DNA from: Carex sylvatica
Taxonomy: Eukaryota > Streptophyta > Magnoliopsida > Poales > Cyperaceae
DNA length: 64,000 nt
Assembly: GCA_964058845.1 (NCBI GenBank)
Contig: CAXKVR010000007.1
Coordinates: forward strand, 218,089 to 282,088
Reading direction: 5' to 3'
Below are positions 45,222 through 56,920 of the stretch, in pieces. The notes beneath the pieces are model-generated. The model saw nothing but the letters and a program-made list of their open reading frames with translations. It made no database searches and was not told the origin of the DNA. A program made the translations under genes and the position numbers. Within the stretch, counting starts at the first letter, position 1. Each line of letters starts with the position of its first letter.

Positions 45222-47392
45222 TAGTAATTTTTTTTTTCGTTAATGGGAGAGTTTTGGTTCGTCTTCAGCAAAACGACCTTTAACATTTGTATTTATATTG
45301 ATCATTAGTGTGCCCCATCACGCTGAGCTGGAAGAACCAAAACAGGTGTTCGTAACATTTAAGTTATGAACTACCTATAACAGTTCCCAAAACAGGTGTA
45401 TATGCCCCAAGAAAATTTGCTATTATGTGCAAAATGTTGCCGGTCAAATGGAACTTTTCAACAAATTCAAAAAATCTTCTTAGGTGGCCGAAACAGTAAT
45501 CATTAATTACAATTCAGTTGTACTTAACACCTGCATTGAAAACGCACATTCCAATGGCCCTCAGATTACAGCCAACAAATTTAATAATTTCTTTGGGGAA
45601 GGGAAATGCTTGAACCTATTCGGATTCAAATTCAAAATGTCCTTGGGCCCACCGAACCTAATATTTCCGAAGCCAACAAAGAACTCACCTTCAGCCCAAA
45701 TGAAGAACAAATTAAAGAATTTATGAGACAGCCGAAGAAGACTCTTAGCAGATATTAAATAAAGAAATTAATAATTAAGATGGCTCTCTGGATGACTCTT
45801 AGAAGAAGCCAACCAAAGTAAAAGACAATTCCTCTTAGAAGAAGCCCACGTTTGTCACTCAAAAGGAAATGGAAAATAGCAAGGAGCGGGTAAAATAGGT
45901 GGTTTTAGGCGTGAGAGCCATGTTGCCATGTGGCTTTGAATGCCACGTCCTCAAGTTTTACGTTTACATATTTAATGAATAGACCCTTAAATTCTCAAAT
46001 TTTGTATATAAGTTCAAAATAATTTTAAAAGAAAAAGTTATTATTAATTTTTTTGTTTCTACAGTGTTCATATTTATAATTTAAACCTTGGAATTCATAA
46101 ATATTATATATAGATCCGAAGTATATATATTTGAAAACTATATATTATCGGAGTGTTACAAATTTTCCATTTTCAAAATAATTTTGTTCTCAAAAATTTC
46201 AAATAGTAGACATTAAAATCGAATGGAACATAATAAATGAAAATTAAATCGAATTTATCATATATAGGTCAATCAGAGGCGATAATAAACATAAATCAAA
46301 ATAACTTGTCATTAAATTCAACTACTGATAAATTCAATGATTATATAATGTCAATCAGATTAATAAACCAGATGATAACCGAATGATATAACGAATGACA
46401 AATTTCATGCAATTGATAATCAATAATAATTTTAGATAGTATAGAATTTAATTCAAACAAAATACTGATAAGAAGCGACAAGAGAGACATCCAGAAATAC
46501 ATCCATCGTCCTATCAAGCTACGTCGCAACAAAAATAATAAACAAAAACAATATGGGGTTAGCTACAAATTAAGCTTAGTAACCATTTTTTTAACAATGC
46601 ATTTCTCTATAATTGACTTAATTAAACAACCGTTTAAATAGACTGGGTTAATCCATACAATTTCAAATCAAATTATGTCTACATATTTAACCAGCGATAT
46701 CTCCCGAGTGTAGTTTGTCAATAAAACAAGACACACAATATCAATCTCATTTCATTACACACAATCACATAACTTCACAAATTCTCAATACACATTAATC
46801 ACATCATTTCACAAATTAAATTCGATTCTCAGACCCACTATCCCGTTAAATATGCATCACAATCCAATGCTCAATACAAAATCTAATTCAACCAAATAAA
46901 TCGAAAACATAGATTATAGAGAAGCCCGGTTACCTGATAGCGAACAATCCAAAATTTCAAATCGAGTAATCTTGTTTTTCATTTTTTCCTGATAGTTGTT
47001 AATCTATGATTTCAAATCACAAAGAAAATCCAATTTTGTAAACATAATTTGAACTAGAAAAAAAATTAACACATACCTTGTCAAAATAATTATGCACTAA
47101 ATTTATGTGGAAAATGTAATCTTGTTTACATATGAATAAATTGTAACTAGCTTGTATAAAAGGTGTGTTCTATTTCTAATGCTTATATTATATTATATAA
47201 TTAGTGGATTATTTGAATAATTTTTTTTTGTCTACGTAGTTTTCTTACAAATCATTTTTTCCTATATTTTGGCTAACCAACAAGCGTTTGCGAAAATAAT
47301 CCGAGTTTCTAATATGACTCTTCCGATTTCGGCCGATTCATCCGATTATGATTCCACGGTAAATTATCTGATTCCGATTCATATTATGAGGT
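45222..47392. other. Upstream DUF247 region and AT-rich intergenic DNA
   Basis: 45222-45330 is probably the DUF247 5' UTR and core promoter. The 80-codon open frame at 45484-45726 has no recognisable domain. The rest is AT-rich with no gene. 47300-47392 carries 'ccgattcatccgattatgat' words typical of old repeats. Confidence 0.45.
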
Positions 47393-47397
47393 TCAGA

Positions 47398-47842
47398 TGT
47401 TGAAATATTAAACTTAATTATGTAATAAAGTTAAGTTAATAGAATAAGTAGTGGAACTCCTTTGTTTCAGCAGTTGCAGAATTATTGGGCTGATTGATGA
47501 GGGGATATGAAAGATCAAACGATGTTTGTTTTGGCTGTATGACCTATGGATGGAAAGCTCTGAAAGTCTAGTTTCTGATGGTTCAAATTTCAAAACGTTC
47601 GGAGTTCCCTACAGAGAGTTATGGCTGTTTTAGTGGACAGGGGTCAGCTGAAACAGCTGCTGTTTAGTATTCTATTTTTAATACGAATTCTCTAGATACT
47701 TCTGTTGTCTTAGCCTATAAATAGAGTTGTAATCTGTTGTTTGAAATATAAGAAAGATACAAGAGTTTATATGAGAAAGATAGCTTGTTTTATCTATCTC
47801 TTTCCTGATCTCAAAGTGTGATATCCACCATCTCTTTTATCA
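47398..47842 (+). repeat. LTR 1
   Basis: 445 bp, TG...CA ends. TATA box 'tataaata' at 47716-47723 and a 'gaaatataagaaagata' stretch before the primer-binding site. Preceded by target duplication TCAGA. Confidence 0.92.
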
Positions 47843-47875
47843 AAGTGGTATCAGAGCCCACAGGTCCAGGTTCAA

Positions 47876-48109
47876 ATGGCCACAAAAAATTCTAATATTT
47901 CCTTCCAATATCCAGTTCTAACCAAAACCAATTATGATAAATGGTCGCTACGAATGAAAGCTATCATTGGTGCTTATGGCTTTTGGGACATTGTCGAGAA
48001 TGGCTATGAAGATCCCGAAGATGAGATGGAGCTTACAGTAGCTCAGTTAGTTGCCTTGCAAAAGAAGAGAAAAGAAGATCAAGCCACTCTAAGTATCATC
48101 TATCAATGA
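47876..48109 (+). pseudogene. Truncated gag start, unit 1
   Basis: Encodes 77 residues beginning 'MATKNSNISFQYPVLTKTNY' and 'DKWSLRMKAIIGAYGFWDIV', the copia gag (UBN2/DUF4219-type) N-terminus, ending at a TGA that overlaps the ATG-like start of the next frame ('caatgaccg'). The deletion junction joins gag directly to late RT. Confidence 0.85.
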
Positions 48110-49000
48110 CCGATTTAGGACTTATGTCCTATTTTCTTGGTCTTGAAATAAAGCAAGGAGAAGAAAGCATTTTTGTAACACAAGAGGCCTATGCCAAGGA
48201 GATTTTGAAAAGGTTCAAGATGGAGGATTGCAAGCCAGTTAGTACTCCGGTTGATTGTGGCGTGAAGTTATCTCGACATGACAAAGAAAATGTAGTCGAT
48301 GTGACATTATACAAGAGTCTAGTTGGAAGCTTGAGGTATTTAACATGCACTAGACCGGATATTTTATATGCGGTCGGCTTAGTTAGCCGGTACATGGAGG
48401 AGCCGAGCTCAACACATTGGAAGACTATCAAGCGGATTCTTCGTTACATCCGAGGTACTCTTAACTCTTGGTTTGTTTTATAGCTCATCCACTAACAACT
48501 GTGCAATTTTTGGCTATTCGGATAGCGATTGGGGCGGAAACACGGATGATAGAAAGAGCACCTCGGGATTTGCATTTTACATGGGAGATACAGCATTCAC
48601 GTGGCTTTCAAAGAAGCAACCGATCGTCACCCTTTCGACATGTGAAGCGGAATATGTCGCGGCAGCAGCGTGTGTGTGTCATGCGATTTGGTTGAGAAGG
48701 TTACTCAAGGAGATAAACTTTGCTCAAGAAGAGGCTACGCAAATTTATGTGGATAACAAGTCGGCAATCGAGTTGGCTAAGAATCCGGTCCATCATGAAA
48801 GAAGCAAGCATATTGATGTGAAGTATCATTTTATTCGAGAGCAAGTGACGGAGAAGAAAGTTTTGTTGATACATGTGGGTAGTGAAGATCAAGTTGCGGA
48901 TATTTTTACAAAGCCATTACCAACCATGAAGTTTGAGAAGTTTAAAAAACTTCTGGGCATGAAGGATGTAAAGGGAATCAAGTTTAAGGGGGTGTGTTGA
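48106..49000 (+). pseudogene. RT C-terminus and RNase H, unit 1 (frameshifted)
   Basis: Starts in the RT C-terminal part ('MTDLGLMSYFLGLEIKQ', 'RYLTCTRPDILYAV') and runs into RNase H ('DSDWGGNTDDRKSTSG', 'VDNKSAIELAKNPVHHERSK', 'DIFTKPLPT'). One extra base near 48461 ('actcttaactcttgg') breaks the frame into two open pieces, unlike unit 2. Confidence 0.9.
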
Positions 49001-49439
49001 AATATTAAGCTTAATTATGTAATAAAGTAAAGTTAATAGAATAAGTAGTGGAACTCCTTTGTTTCAGCAGTTGTAGAATTATTGGGCTGATTGATGAGGG
49101 GATATGAAAGATCAAACGATGTTTGTTTTGGCTGTATGACCTATGGATGGAAAGCTCTGAAAGTCTAGTTTCTGATGGTTCAAATTTCAAAACGTTCGGA
49201 GTTCCCTACAGAGAGTTATGGCTGTTTTAGTGGACAGGGGTCAGCTGAAACAGCTGCTGTTTAGTATTCTATTTTTAATACGAATTCTCTAGATACTTCT
49301 GTTGTCTTAGCCTATAAATAGAGTTGTAATCTGTTGTTTGAAATATAAGAAAGATACAAGAGTTTATATAAGAAAGATAGCTTGTTTTATCTATCTCTTT
49401 CCTGATCTCAAAGTGTGATATCCACCATCTCTTTTATCA
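48995..49439 (+). repeat. LTR 2 (shared middle LTR)
   Basis: 445 bp, same ends as LTR 1. It serves as 3' LTR of unit 1 and 5' LTR of unit 2, and no target duplication lies beside it, so it was not a separate insertion. Confidence 0.92.
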
Positions 49440-49472
49440 AAGTGGTATCAGAGCCCACAGGTCCAGGTTCAA

Positions 49473-49706
49473 ATGGCCACAAAAAATTCTAATATTTCCT
49501 TCCAATATCCAGTTCTAACCAAAACCAATTATGATAAATGGTCGCTACGAATGAAAGCTATCATTGGTGCTTATGGCTTTTGGGACATTGTCGAGAATGG
49601 CTATGAAGATCCCGAAGATGAGATGGAGCTTACAGTAGCTCAGTTAGTTGCCTTGCAAAAGAAGAGAAAAGAAGATCAAGCCACTCTAAGTATCATCTAT
49701 CAATGA
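49473..49706 (+). pseudogene. Truncated gag start, unit 2
   Basis: Same 77 residues and same deletion junction as unit 1, showing that both bodies come from one deleted parent. Confidence 0.85.
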
Positions 49707-50596
49707 CCGATTTAGGACTTATGTCCTATTTTCTTGGTCTTGAAATAAAGCAAGGAGAAGAAAGCATTTTTGTAACACAAGAGGCCTATGCCAAGGAGAT
49801 TTTGAAAAGGTTCAAGATGGAGGATTGCAAGCTAGTTAGTACTCCGGTTGATTGTGGCGTGAACTTATCTCGACATGACAAAGGAAATGTAGTCGATGTG
49901 ACATTATACAAGAGTCTAGTTAGAAGCTTGAGGTATTTAACATGCACTAGACCGGATATTTTATATGCGGTCGGCTTAGTTAGCCGGTACATGGAGGAGC
50001 CGAGCTCAACACATTGGAAGACTATCAAGCGGATTCTTCGTTACATCCGAGGTACTCTAACTCTTGGTTTGTTTTATAGCTCATCCACTAACAACTGTGC
50101 AATTTTTGGCTATTCGGATAGCGATTGGGGCGGAAACACGGATGATAGAAAGAGCACCTCGGGATTTGCATTTTACATGGGAGATACAGCATTCACGTGG
50201 CTTTCAAAGAAGCAACCGATCGTCACCCTTTCGACATGTGAAGCGGAATATGTCGCGGCAGCAGCGTGTGTGTGTCATGCGATTTGGTTGAGAAGGTTAC
50301 TCAAGGAGATAAACTTTGCTCAAGAAGAGGCTACGCAAATTTATGTGGATAACAAGTCGGCAATCGAGTTGGCTAAGAATCCGGTCCATCATGAAAGAAG
50401 CAAGCATATTGATGTGAAGTATCATTTTATTCGAGAGCAAGTGACGGAGAAGAAAGTTTTGTTGATACATGTGGGTAGTGAAGATCAAGTTGCGGATATT
50501 TTTACAAAGCCATTACCAACCATGAAGTTTGAGAAGTTTAAAAAACTTCTGGGCATGAAGGATGTAAAGGGAATCAAGTTTAAGGGGGTGTGTTGA
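49703..50596 (+). pseudogene. RT C-terminus and RNase H, unit 2 (open frame)
   Basis: 297 codons open, covering late RT and complete copia RNase H. A few substitutions separate it from unit 1 (e.g. Pro to Leu at the 'CKPVSTPV' segment). The RNase H acidic residues appear present, but without RT palm motifs and integrase it cannot drive transposition alone. Confidence 0.9.
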
Positions 50597-51035
50597 AATA
50601 TTAAGCTTAATTATGTAATAAAGTAAAGTTAATAGAATAAGTAGTGGAACTCCTTTGTTTCAGCAGTTGTAGAATTATTGGGCTGATTGATGAGGGGATA
50701 TGAAAGATCAAACGATGTTTGTTTTGGCTGTATGACCTATGGATGGAAAGCTCTGGAAGTCTAGTTTCTGATGGTTCAAATTTCAAAACGTTCGGAGTCC
50801 CTACAGAGAGTTATGGCTGTTTTAGTGGACAGGGGTCAGCTGAAACAGCTGCTGTTTAGTATTCTATTTTTAATACGAATTCTCTAGATACTTCTGTTAT
50901 CTTAGCCTATAAATAGAGTTGTAATATGTTGTTTGAAATATAAGAAAGATACAAGAGTTTATATAAGAAAGATAGCTTGTTTTATCTATCTCTTTCTTGA
51001 TCTCAAAGTGTGATATCCACCATTCTCTTTTATCA
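50591..51035 (+). repeat. LTR 3
   Basis: 445 bp with TG...CA ends, followed by target duplication TCAGA (51036-51040). A few differences from LTRs 1 and 2, e.g. 'ggagtccctac' instead of 'ggagttccctac', and 'ccattctc' instead of 'ccatctc'. Confidence 0.92.
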
Positions 51036-51040
51036 TCAGA

Positions 51041-52179
51041 ATCATGGTCCCTCTGACAAGTGCAAATTCCCACCTATCGATTCCCATATGAAGGTCCCAA
51101 GACAAGCGTTGAGACCGTGGGACTCGGTTCAAAAGAGTCGTTGCTGATTGATAAAAGTCTTTGTTGATTCCTCTTGAAGAGCATCTAAGTAATGGAAGAT
51201 GTTCTGATGGAAGATATCTTTTTTCTTGGGCTCCTAGTGCTGCTGCTGAATATGATATCCCTTGCCTTCTTTTCTTTTGTAGCGGCATCTTCCCTTTCGT
51301 AGTTTATCGGCATATTTCTGAGATGAAGCCCAACATGGGCTTTGATGACAACGTAATTGTATCTGATCTCCCGGGCGCCAAAATAGTGATGGTAGGTCGT
51401 CAATTACCAAATAATCCCCTCGGGCAAGATGAGGAGTCAAAACAAATTCTTAATAGCATGTTTGGATCTTGGCCCAATACTTTTGGTATTGTATTCAATA
51501 CGTTATGTGCGTTCGAAAGTGACTACTGCAAGGAGTTCGAAAGGGACAAACAAAAAGAGCCTACTTCATAGGACCTTTTCCTCTTCCTACAACGCTAGCA
51601 ATGTAGATGGAGTTATATATCTATCATGTAGGCGAGGGAGATATTGTTGCTTGAAGTGGCTTAATGGAAAGGAGGATGCACTGGTTATTTTTGTAAGCTT
51701 TGGTAGCCAATGCTACTTGAAAACTGAACAACTTCATGAATTATCTATTGGTTTAGAACATTCTAGAAGAAATTTTGTTTGTGTTGATGGAGGAGATAAG
51801 AAGGATGAATGGATGCCTGATGGATGTGAGGATAGGATAGCTAGAAAGGGACTTGTGGTGAAAGGATGGGATTGATCCTGAAGCGTTGATCCTTGCTCAT
51901 TAGACAACTGGGGCTTTCATGACTCACTGCAGATGGAATTCCATTCTAGAAGGCATTTTTTCGGCCATGCCAATGATGACTTCGGCTTTCACATATGAGC
52001 AATTAATTAACAAAAAACTATTGGTGGAAGTGATAGGTTTTGCTGCTAGGGTGTGGGAGGGAGGAAAGCGGAGCACTAAAGAGGAAGACCATGACCTCGT
52101 ACCGGGAACTACAATAGCTCATGCTGTCTCCAAATTCATGGTACCTGGAGGTGAAACTGCGGCAATGCGCTCCAAATAA
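51041..52179 (+). pseudogene. UDP-glycosyltransferase (UGT73-like) pseudogene
   Basis: Fragments in order: 'FSWAPSAAAEYDIPCLLFF' (acceptor domain), 'NVIVSDLPGAKI', 'CLKWLNGKEDALVIFVSFGS' (start of donor domain) and the PSPG box 'TGAFMTHCRWNSILEGIFSA' with its closing EQ. The box opening (W...H) is broken by TGA and TAG stops around 51873-51903. Frameshifts separate the pieces near 51570 and 51880. The N-terminal region is missing: recognisable UGT coding begins only after the copia insertion point. UGTs of this group glucosylate flavonoids or other small molecules; this copy cannot be functional. Confidence 0.85.
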
Positions 52180-52879
52180 CAGAATGTTACCACATCGGCA
52201 CTGGCCGCTGTTCAAGAGGGTGGGAGTTCTCAAGGTGACATCAAGAATCTGGTTAATGATCCGATTAATTAGTTGCAACTGATGCAGACTAGCTAATTAA
52301 GAAGATCAATTTTCAATAGAAAAATAATAAATCTGTGTGATTTTGAGATGATTTTTTTAGTAGCTACGGTACATGTATTAATTGCTCTCCTCTTTCTCTC
52401 TTAAATTTCAGTATTCAAATTATTAGTTGTTTTATTTATTTTTGATTTTATAAAATGGGATTCTGATATATATAATATAACATTGATCGAGAGTTGGATC
52501 GAGCCAGCTTAATTTCAGGTCGTCCAGCTTCAGTTCATTTGTGGCTCTTGAGTCTTTGGGTCAAATTGGGCCGGGATTAATTCGGATCGTCCAACTTCTC
52601 CATTTTCAGATTTTGTTCAATTTTACCAAGCCCTTTAATAAATTTATTAATTATTTTTGAAATTAAGCTCGATAATTTGAAAAGAAACATAATTGAACAA
52701 ATTATATTTATAACCGTAACAAATAAATAATAATTTCACAGATATAATGTGTCCATACAAATTCTGTAAATAGCTATTTTCTCCATGAAAATACAATAAT
52801 ATTCAATTTACTCACAAAAAAATATTTTTGTGCCCTTTAAAATTAACTTCTGTGAATGTAGATATAATAGAATGTACCT
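52180..52879. other. AT-rich intergenic DNA
   Basis: 52490-52630 has 'gatcgagccagctt' and 'ggatcgtccaacttc' words of an old repeat. No gene. Confidence 0.45.
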
Positions 52880-53170
52880 CGAAAAAAAGAAAGTAAGTGT
52901 CTTAATATCTCAGTTTTAGAAGTGAAAGTTAATTTGTTCTGCCAGCTCATTTATATTTTTATGAGCGGTACACCCTTAGCATTATACAAAACATATTAAA
53001 AAAAATATATGAATTTTACGGCCTGTCAAAGCATTATACAAAATATAGAAGAAAGTGTGATTTTTTAAATTATATTTCAAAGTGAAAAATAAGTCATCGG
53101 TCAATTGGTTAAATTCTCATATCCGAAAAACAACAATGATTTTTAAATAGCATGATTATTACGGTTTTGT
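52880..53170 (+). repeat. Segmental duplication copy (with 42.5-42.9 kb)
   Basis: See the partner at 42520-42880: same order of 'attatacaaaa.atagaa', 'aaattctcatatccgaaaa' and 'tttttaaatagcat'. Confidence 0.6.
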
Positions 53171-53182
53171 TTTGTTTCATAA

Positions 53183-53815
53183 GATCTATAACTTTTATGT
53201 GGATTAATTACACAATTAGATAAATTAATGAATATTGCTTGTATCTACAATTCTATCGGTGTTGTCAAGCTTCACGTATTGAATTAGAAATGGTAAACTC
53301 TAGTAGAATTGACAAATCACTATGAAATATCAATAAAACATTTTCACATAATATATAATCTTCACACAATCTTTATGATTCATACGTATATATATGTTGT
53401 TTACCCATTGCATGCATAGCTCGGTAACTTTTATGTTGATTAATTGCACATTTAGATAAATTAGTGAATGTTGCTTGCATGTACAATTCGATCGGTCATG
53501 TTGTCAAACTCTTAGTATGAATTAGTGAACTCTAATATTAGAATTGGAAAATCACTGCGAAATATCAATTTATAAGAAATATCAATAAAACATGTTCACA
53601 TAAGGAGAGATCCACTTACAATTAACATTTATTTACAATTGTTTACTTATCTAAGAAATATCAATTTATAAGAAACATGCATCAACAAATATTAATTGTA
53701 AGTGGATCCCTCCTCATATATTATTTACCTATATTAATTGCATGCACAACTCGTTAACTTTTATGTAGATTAATTGCACAGTCACATAAATTAATTAGTA
53801 AATGTTGCTTGAATT
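53183..53815 (+). repeat. Three imperfect direct repeats of about 240 bp
   Basis: Units start near 53183, 53420 and 53750 with 'aacttttatgt.gattaattg' and continue 'aaattagtgaatgttgcttg'; the first two also share 'aaatcact..gaaatatcaat' and 'aataaaacat.ttcacata'. The third is cut short. Non-coding. Confidence 0.65.
53602..53717. mobile_element. Small fold-back MITE inside the repeat block
   Basis: Inverted ends 'ggagagatccacttacaatt' (53603) and 'aattgtaagtggatccctcc' (to 53715), about 115 bp. It splits the second and third direct repeat units. Confidence 0.7.
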
Positions 53816-54877
53816 TATGTGAATTAACTCGAATTTACATCCTCTTCAATACTGCACAGGAAATCTTTTACAATTAATGGATCTAGACCGTTCTTTTTAA
53901 CTTGGCATGAATCACAAAGCCCAATAATACTGCTAGTCCAAATTCCAAAGCGATGAGATTTAATCTCAAACCATAAATGAGGCCCATCATCTACGGTATC
54001 GGAGAGGAGTTGAATCTGACACTGCTATATTAATAAATACGTGCGTACTTTTTGTATTTATCCACCGTATTTATCCACATATTGCCATCGGTGGAACTAC
54101 TGACCATCACTACGTAGCTGATGGCATTACAGTTAAAAGGGGAGCTAGGGTTTCAAAAAATATATATATCCAACAACACAGAAGTGTTCTAGTGCACTTT
54201 CAAAATTAATGGTTGTATCTAGGTAGCTCGCTTTCTCCGCCGCTACTCCGTATTGACAATAGCACTCATCACCCGCCACCTCAATAACACCAATCAAGAG
54301 CTCTCCGTCATAAGGTTTCTGCAACTGACACTCTGTCTATATATTAATTTTGTAGGGTTTTCTAGTTTGGGGATTTTTAGGATAATATGGTTATAGGGTT
54401 TAGTTTTTTAAAATATTAATTTGTAGTTTTGGAGGTTCCTTACTCTTTGATTTGTAATTTAATTCAGCAATGTCGGTTCAAGATTATTTGCCACTTTCGA
54501 TAAGACTGAGAATGTCGGTCGCTGATCTACAATGAATTCATATTACCACTGACGGTGATACTGGTTTGGATGAGTGGGTAAAATTGGCATTTTATTGATT
54601 TTTAATTCTTCAATAACATAAAATATGCAAGAACAACCTTGCCTTGACATCCAATCACATAGATTTCATTTTTTAAAGATTTGCATCAATTCAAGACCTT
54701 TTAGGAGTAATGCAAGAAGAATAAGTGATTGGATATTAGCTAGAGTAAAACCAAATGCCAACCAAGAAGCTGATTCCCCGAATTATACTAAGGTAAGGCA
54801 CCTGACTGAATAAATCAATGTTTTTTTTTAAAATAAGTTGCTACATGTACACGAAAGTGATACAATCATATGTACAT
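53816..54877. other. Intergenic DNA, no gene supported
   Basis: 54100-54500 is less AT-rich but no open frame with domain content was found. The 62-codon frame at 54625-54813 is unrecognised and may be part of the decayed transposon to its right. Confidence 0.4.
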
Positions 54878-55105
54878 TGTCAGGACTAGTATACAGTCTG
54901 TTATTCATCGTTTCTGTTATAAGTTAGTTATGGATGTTAGTAATAGCTGTTAGTGTAGTTAGTTATAGCTGTAACCATAGAGTTAGTTATATGTGTTATG
55001 ATGTAAAGCTGATGGTTATATAAACAACTCAAATGTAATCGATTCAGACTAATGATGAAATACAATTGATTCATTATATTCTATCTCTCTGTCTTTATTC
55101 TATCA
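54878..55105. mobile_element. Solo LTR, 5-bp target duplication TACAT
   Basis: 228 bp starting 'tgtcaggactag' and ending 'tttattctatca'; TACAT flanks both sides (54873-54877, 55106-55110). It has a TATA-like 'gttatataaacaa' and a CT-rich 3' end, as in small copia-type LTRs. No internal region; produced by LTR-LTR recombination. Confidence 0.9.
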
Positions 55106-55111
55106 TACATG

Positions 55112-56400
55112 ATAGGGGCCTGCCGATGGGATTAATGAGATGGCCAGTAAGAGTATTACTGAATTGGTGCTACCGAGACAGCCAGTACCTGTACAAGGAA
55201 TACGAGGTCAGGTCCTGCTTGTAAATCAAGAGGCATTGGACGAACTGGGCCTGGAATTCCAACTGCTACATAATTGATATCTTGAGATGCCACTATCCGA
55301 AAGAGGAGCCTTCCGCCTCTCTATCGGGTCGAGAGCTTTAGGGGATGAGAGCTTTCAGATAACAGTGAATTTCAACGATCTCCGTGATTTTATGACTTTT
55401 AACGAAATTGACGTCTCTATTATTCAAGTCTGGACGATGTGAGTATTTATTATTATAAACAGATCTATTACTTTTATAATCAACTCCTTTATTTCATTCT
55501 AACACTGATTATTTTCATGTTTTGCAAAAAGCTAATTCCTAAAGGTGCCCAAAATAATATTGATTTTCTGGACCCTAGTCAGCTTAGCGACACAACTATT
55601 AAATATGCTGATGAACATTCCCTTTTGTACTTGGCCGATTCCTTGCTAAAGTTATATGATAAGAATCTTGTATTTTTATCATACCACAAAGATGGGTAAG
55701 CTGCTAATTATACTCATATTTATTGTTTATTCTTAATATGATAATAATCTTATTTTATTACTTAAATTGTAGGGAACGTTGGAGACTTTTTGTTATTAGC
55801 CAAGGCAGAATGTTGCCTACTTGCTGGACCCGGTGCTAAATAATAATGACCGGAAGTTTTTCATTATTCTTGTGTTACAGCAGTAAGCAAAATATATATA
55901 ATTTAAAATGCAAAGTACTTCCCATTGACTACTTTTAGGTACGTATTGTATACTGACATTTTATAATTATAGGGCTTTTAAGTCATACATCTTCCGGGGA
56001 TGTCGACACATACAAGGGAGAAGAGCACTGGAGGTCAGAATGTTTCAAGTAAAAAATATTTTAATCGAGTATTTTCTGGAAACTTATTTGAAGTTTGAAT
56101 TACACTACTAATTAGATATTATTTTAAACAATACACATTTGATCAGAGCCCCACATAAAGTATTTTATGGGAGTCCAGATATTATGTAATGAAAAACATG
56201 GAGACGCTCATAAAAAATTATGCACGTTCTTTTTCAAATGTTTGTCAATCACCTATTTCTAACATCTTTTCAGATTTGAGTTCTTAATTATATATGTTAT
56301 TCATATGTTTTCATTTATTCATGCAGTGTTGTTTGTCCAAAACACCTTATAAAGAACACAAATTACATGACAATTGTATCCAATGGTGTAAATTCTTCTT
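55112..56400 (+). pseudogene. Decayed ULP1-like protease gene from a DNA transposon
   Basis: Pieces resembling the C48 cysteine-protease genes of plant CACTA/Mutator elements: 'FQITVNFNDLRDFMTF' and 'VSIIQVWTM' (about 55345-55440), 'FLDPSQLSDTTIKYADEHSL' (55564) with 'LYLADSLLKLYDKNLVFLSY', then 'RWRLFVISQG' (about 55776) and 'FKSYIFRGCRHIQGRRALE' (about 55977). The usual catalytic His-Trp pair reads Arg-Trp, a frameshift follows 'SQGR', and the expected Cys segment is not recognisable. Introns with plausible donors remain (e.g. after 'HKDG|gtaagc'). Inactive. A solo LTR is inserted upstream. Confidence 0.6.
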
Positions 56401-56920
56401 GGAATTACCATCAGTTTAATTGTCGTGCAGGTACTTAGCGGTGGGAGAATTTGACAAGTTGTTGTCTGTGGTTTGAAACATTTATTGTTTTCAGGTTCTT
56501 ATGGTCAAACACTTAATTAATTTGTTGTTGGTTTTCATAAGAACATTTAGTTTTCTGGTACAACGAACTATTGTTGTGTTTATTGGCTGTATGTGTGATG
56601 TTGTTGGTACTTGTTTAATAATTATTCTAAACTTTTTTTATATATTGCTTGTGATATGGATTGATATATATTATATGTTGGAGTACTTGTATATGTATAT
56701 ATTAATTGTTGGTTCAGAGATAATATGGAATAAGCACATGCATGTTTATCTTTGCTTTGGTAACTGTGTTTTAAAAATGGCTAGGCTAGCCTGTAATACG
56801 AGAGTTAATAGTAAGAAATAATAATAATTACATATACATCATCATCGGCTCATAAATTAATGACCCGTTGTAATTCTAGGATTTGCCAACGCCAACATAA
56901 ACAAAACAGATAGTGTAAGA
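56401..56920. other. AT-rich DNA between the ULP1-like gene and the CACTA-like terminus
   Basis: Contains a hydrophobic 106-codon frame (56501-56821) with no family signal, probably chance. Confidence 0.4.

Larger units (their letters stand above)
47398..51035 (+). mobile_element. Copia-type element: three LTRs, two deleted bodies
   Basis: LTRs at 47398-47842, 48995-49439 and 50591-51035 (445 bp each, TGTTGAAATA...TTATCA) alternate with two bodies of about 1,150 bp. The whole array is bounded by one 5-bp target duplication, TCAGA (47393-47397 and 51036-51040). Each body starts with a primer-binding site 'tggtatcagagc' (initiator Met tRNA type) and ends with a polypurine tract 'aagggggtg'. 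Each carries a short gag start joined to the RT/RNase H end; protease, integrase and most of RT are deleted at the same point. The units differ at only a few bases. It is non-autonomous and probably young. Confidence 0.95.

Noticed and set aside
45484..45726. 80-codon plus-strand frame upstream of DUF247
   Set aside because: No recognisable motif, and it lies in the 5' flank of a divergently read gene; likely chance.
56501..56821. 106-codon hydrophobic frame
   Set aside because: Strongly TTT/ATT-driven composition in AT-rich DNA, no family motif, no conserved neighbour.
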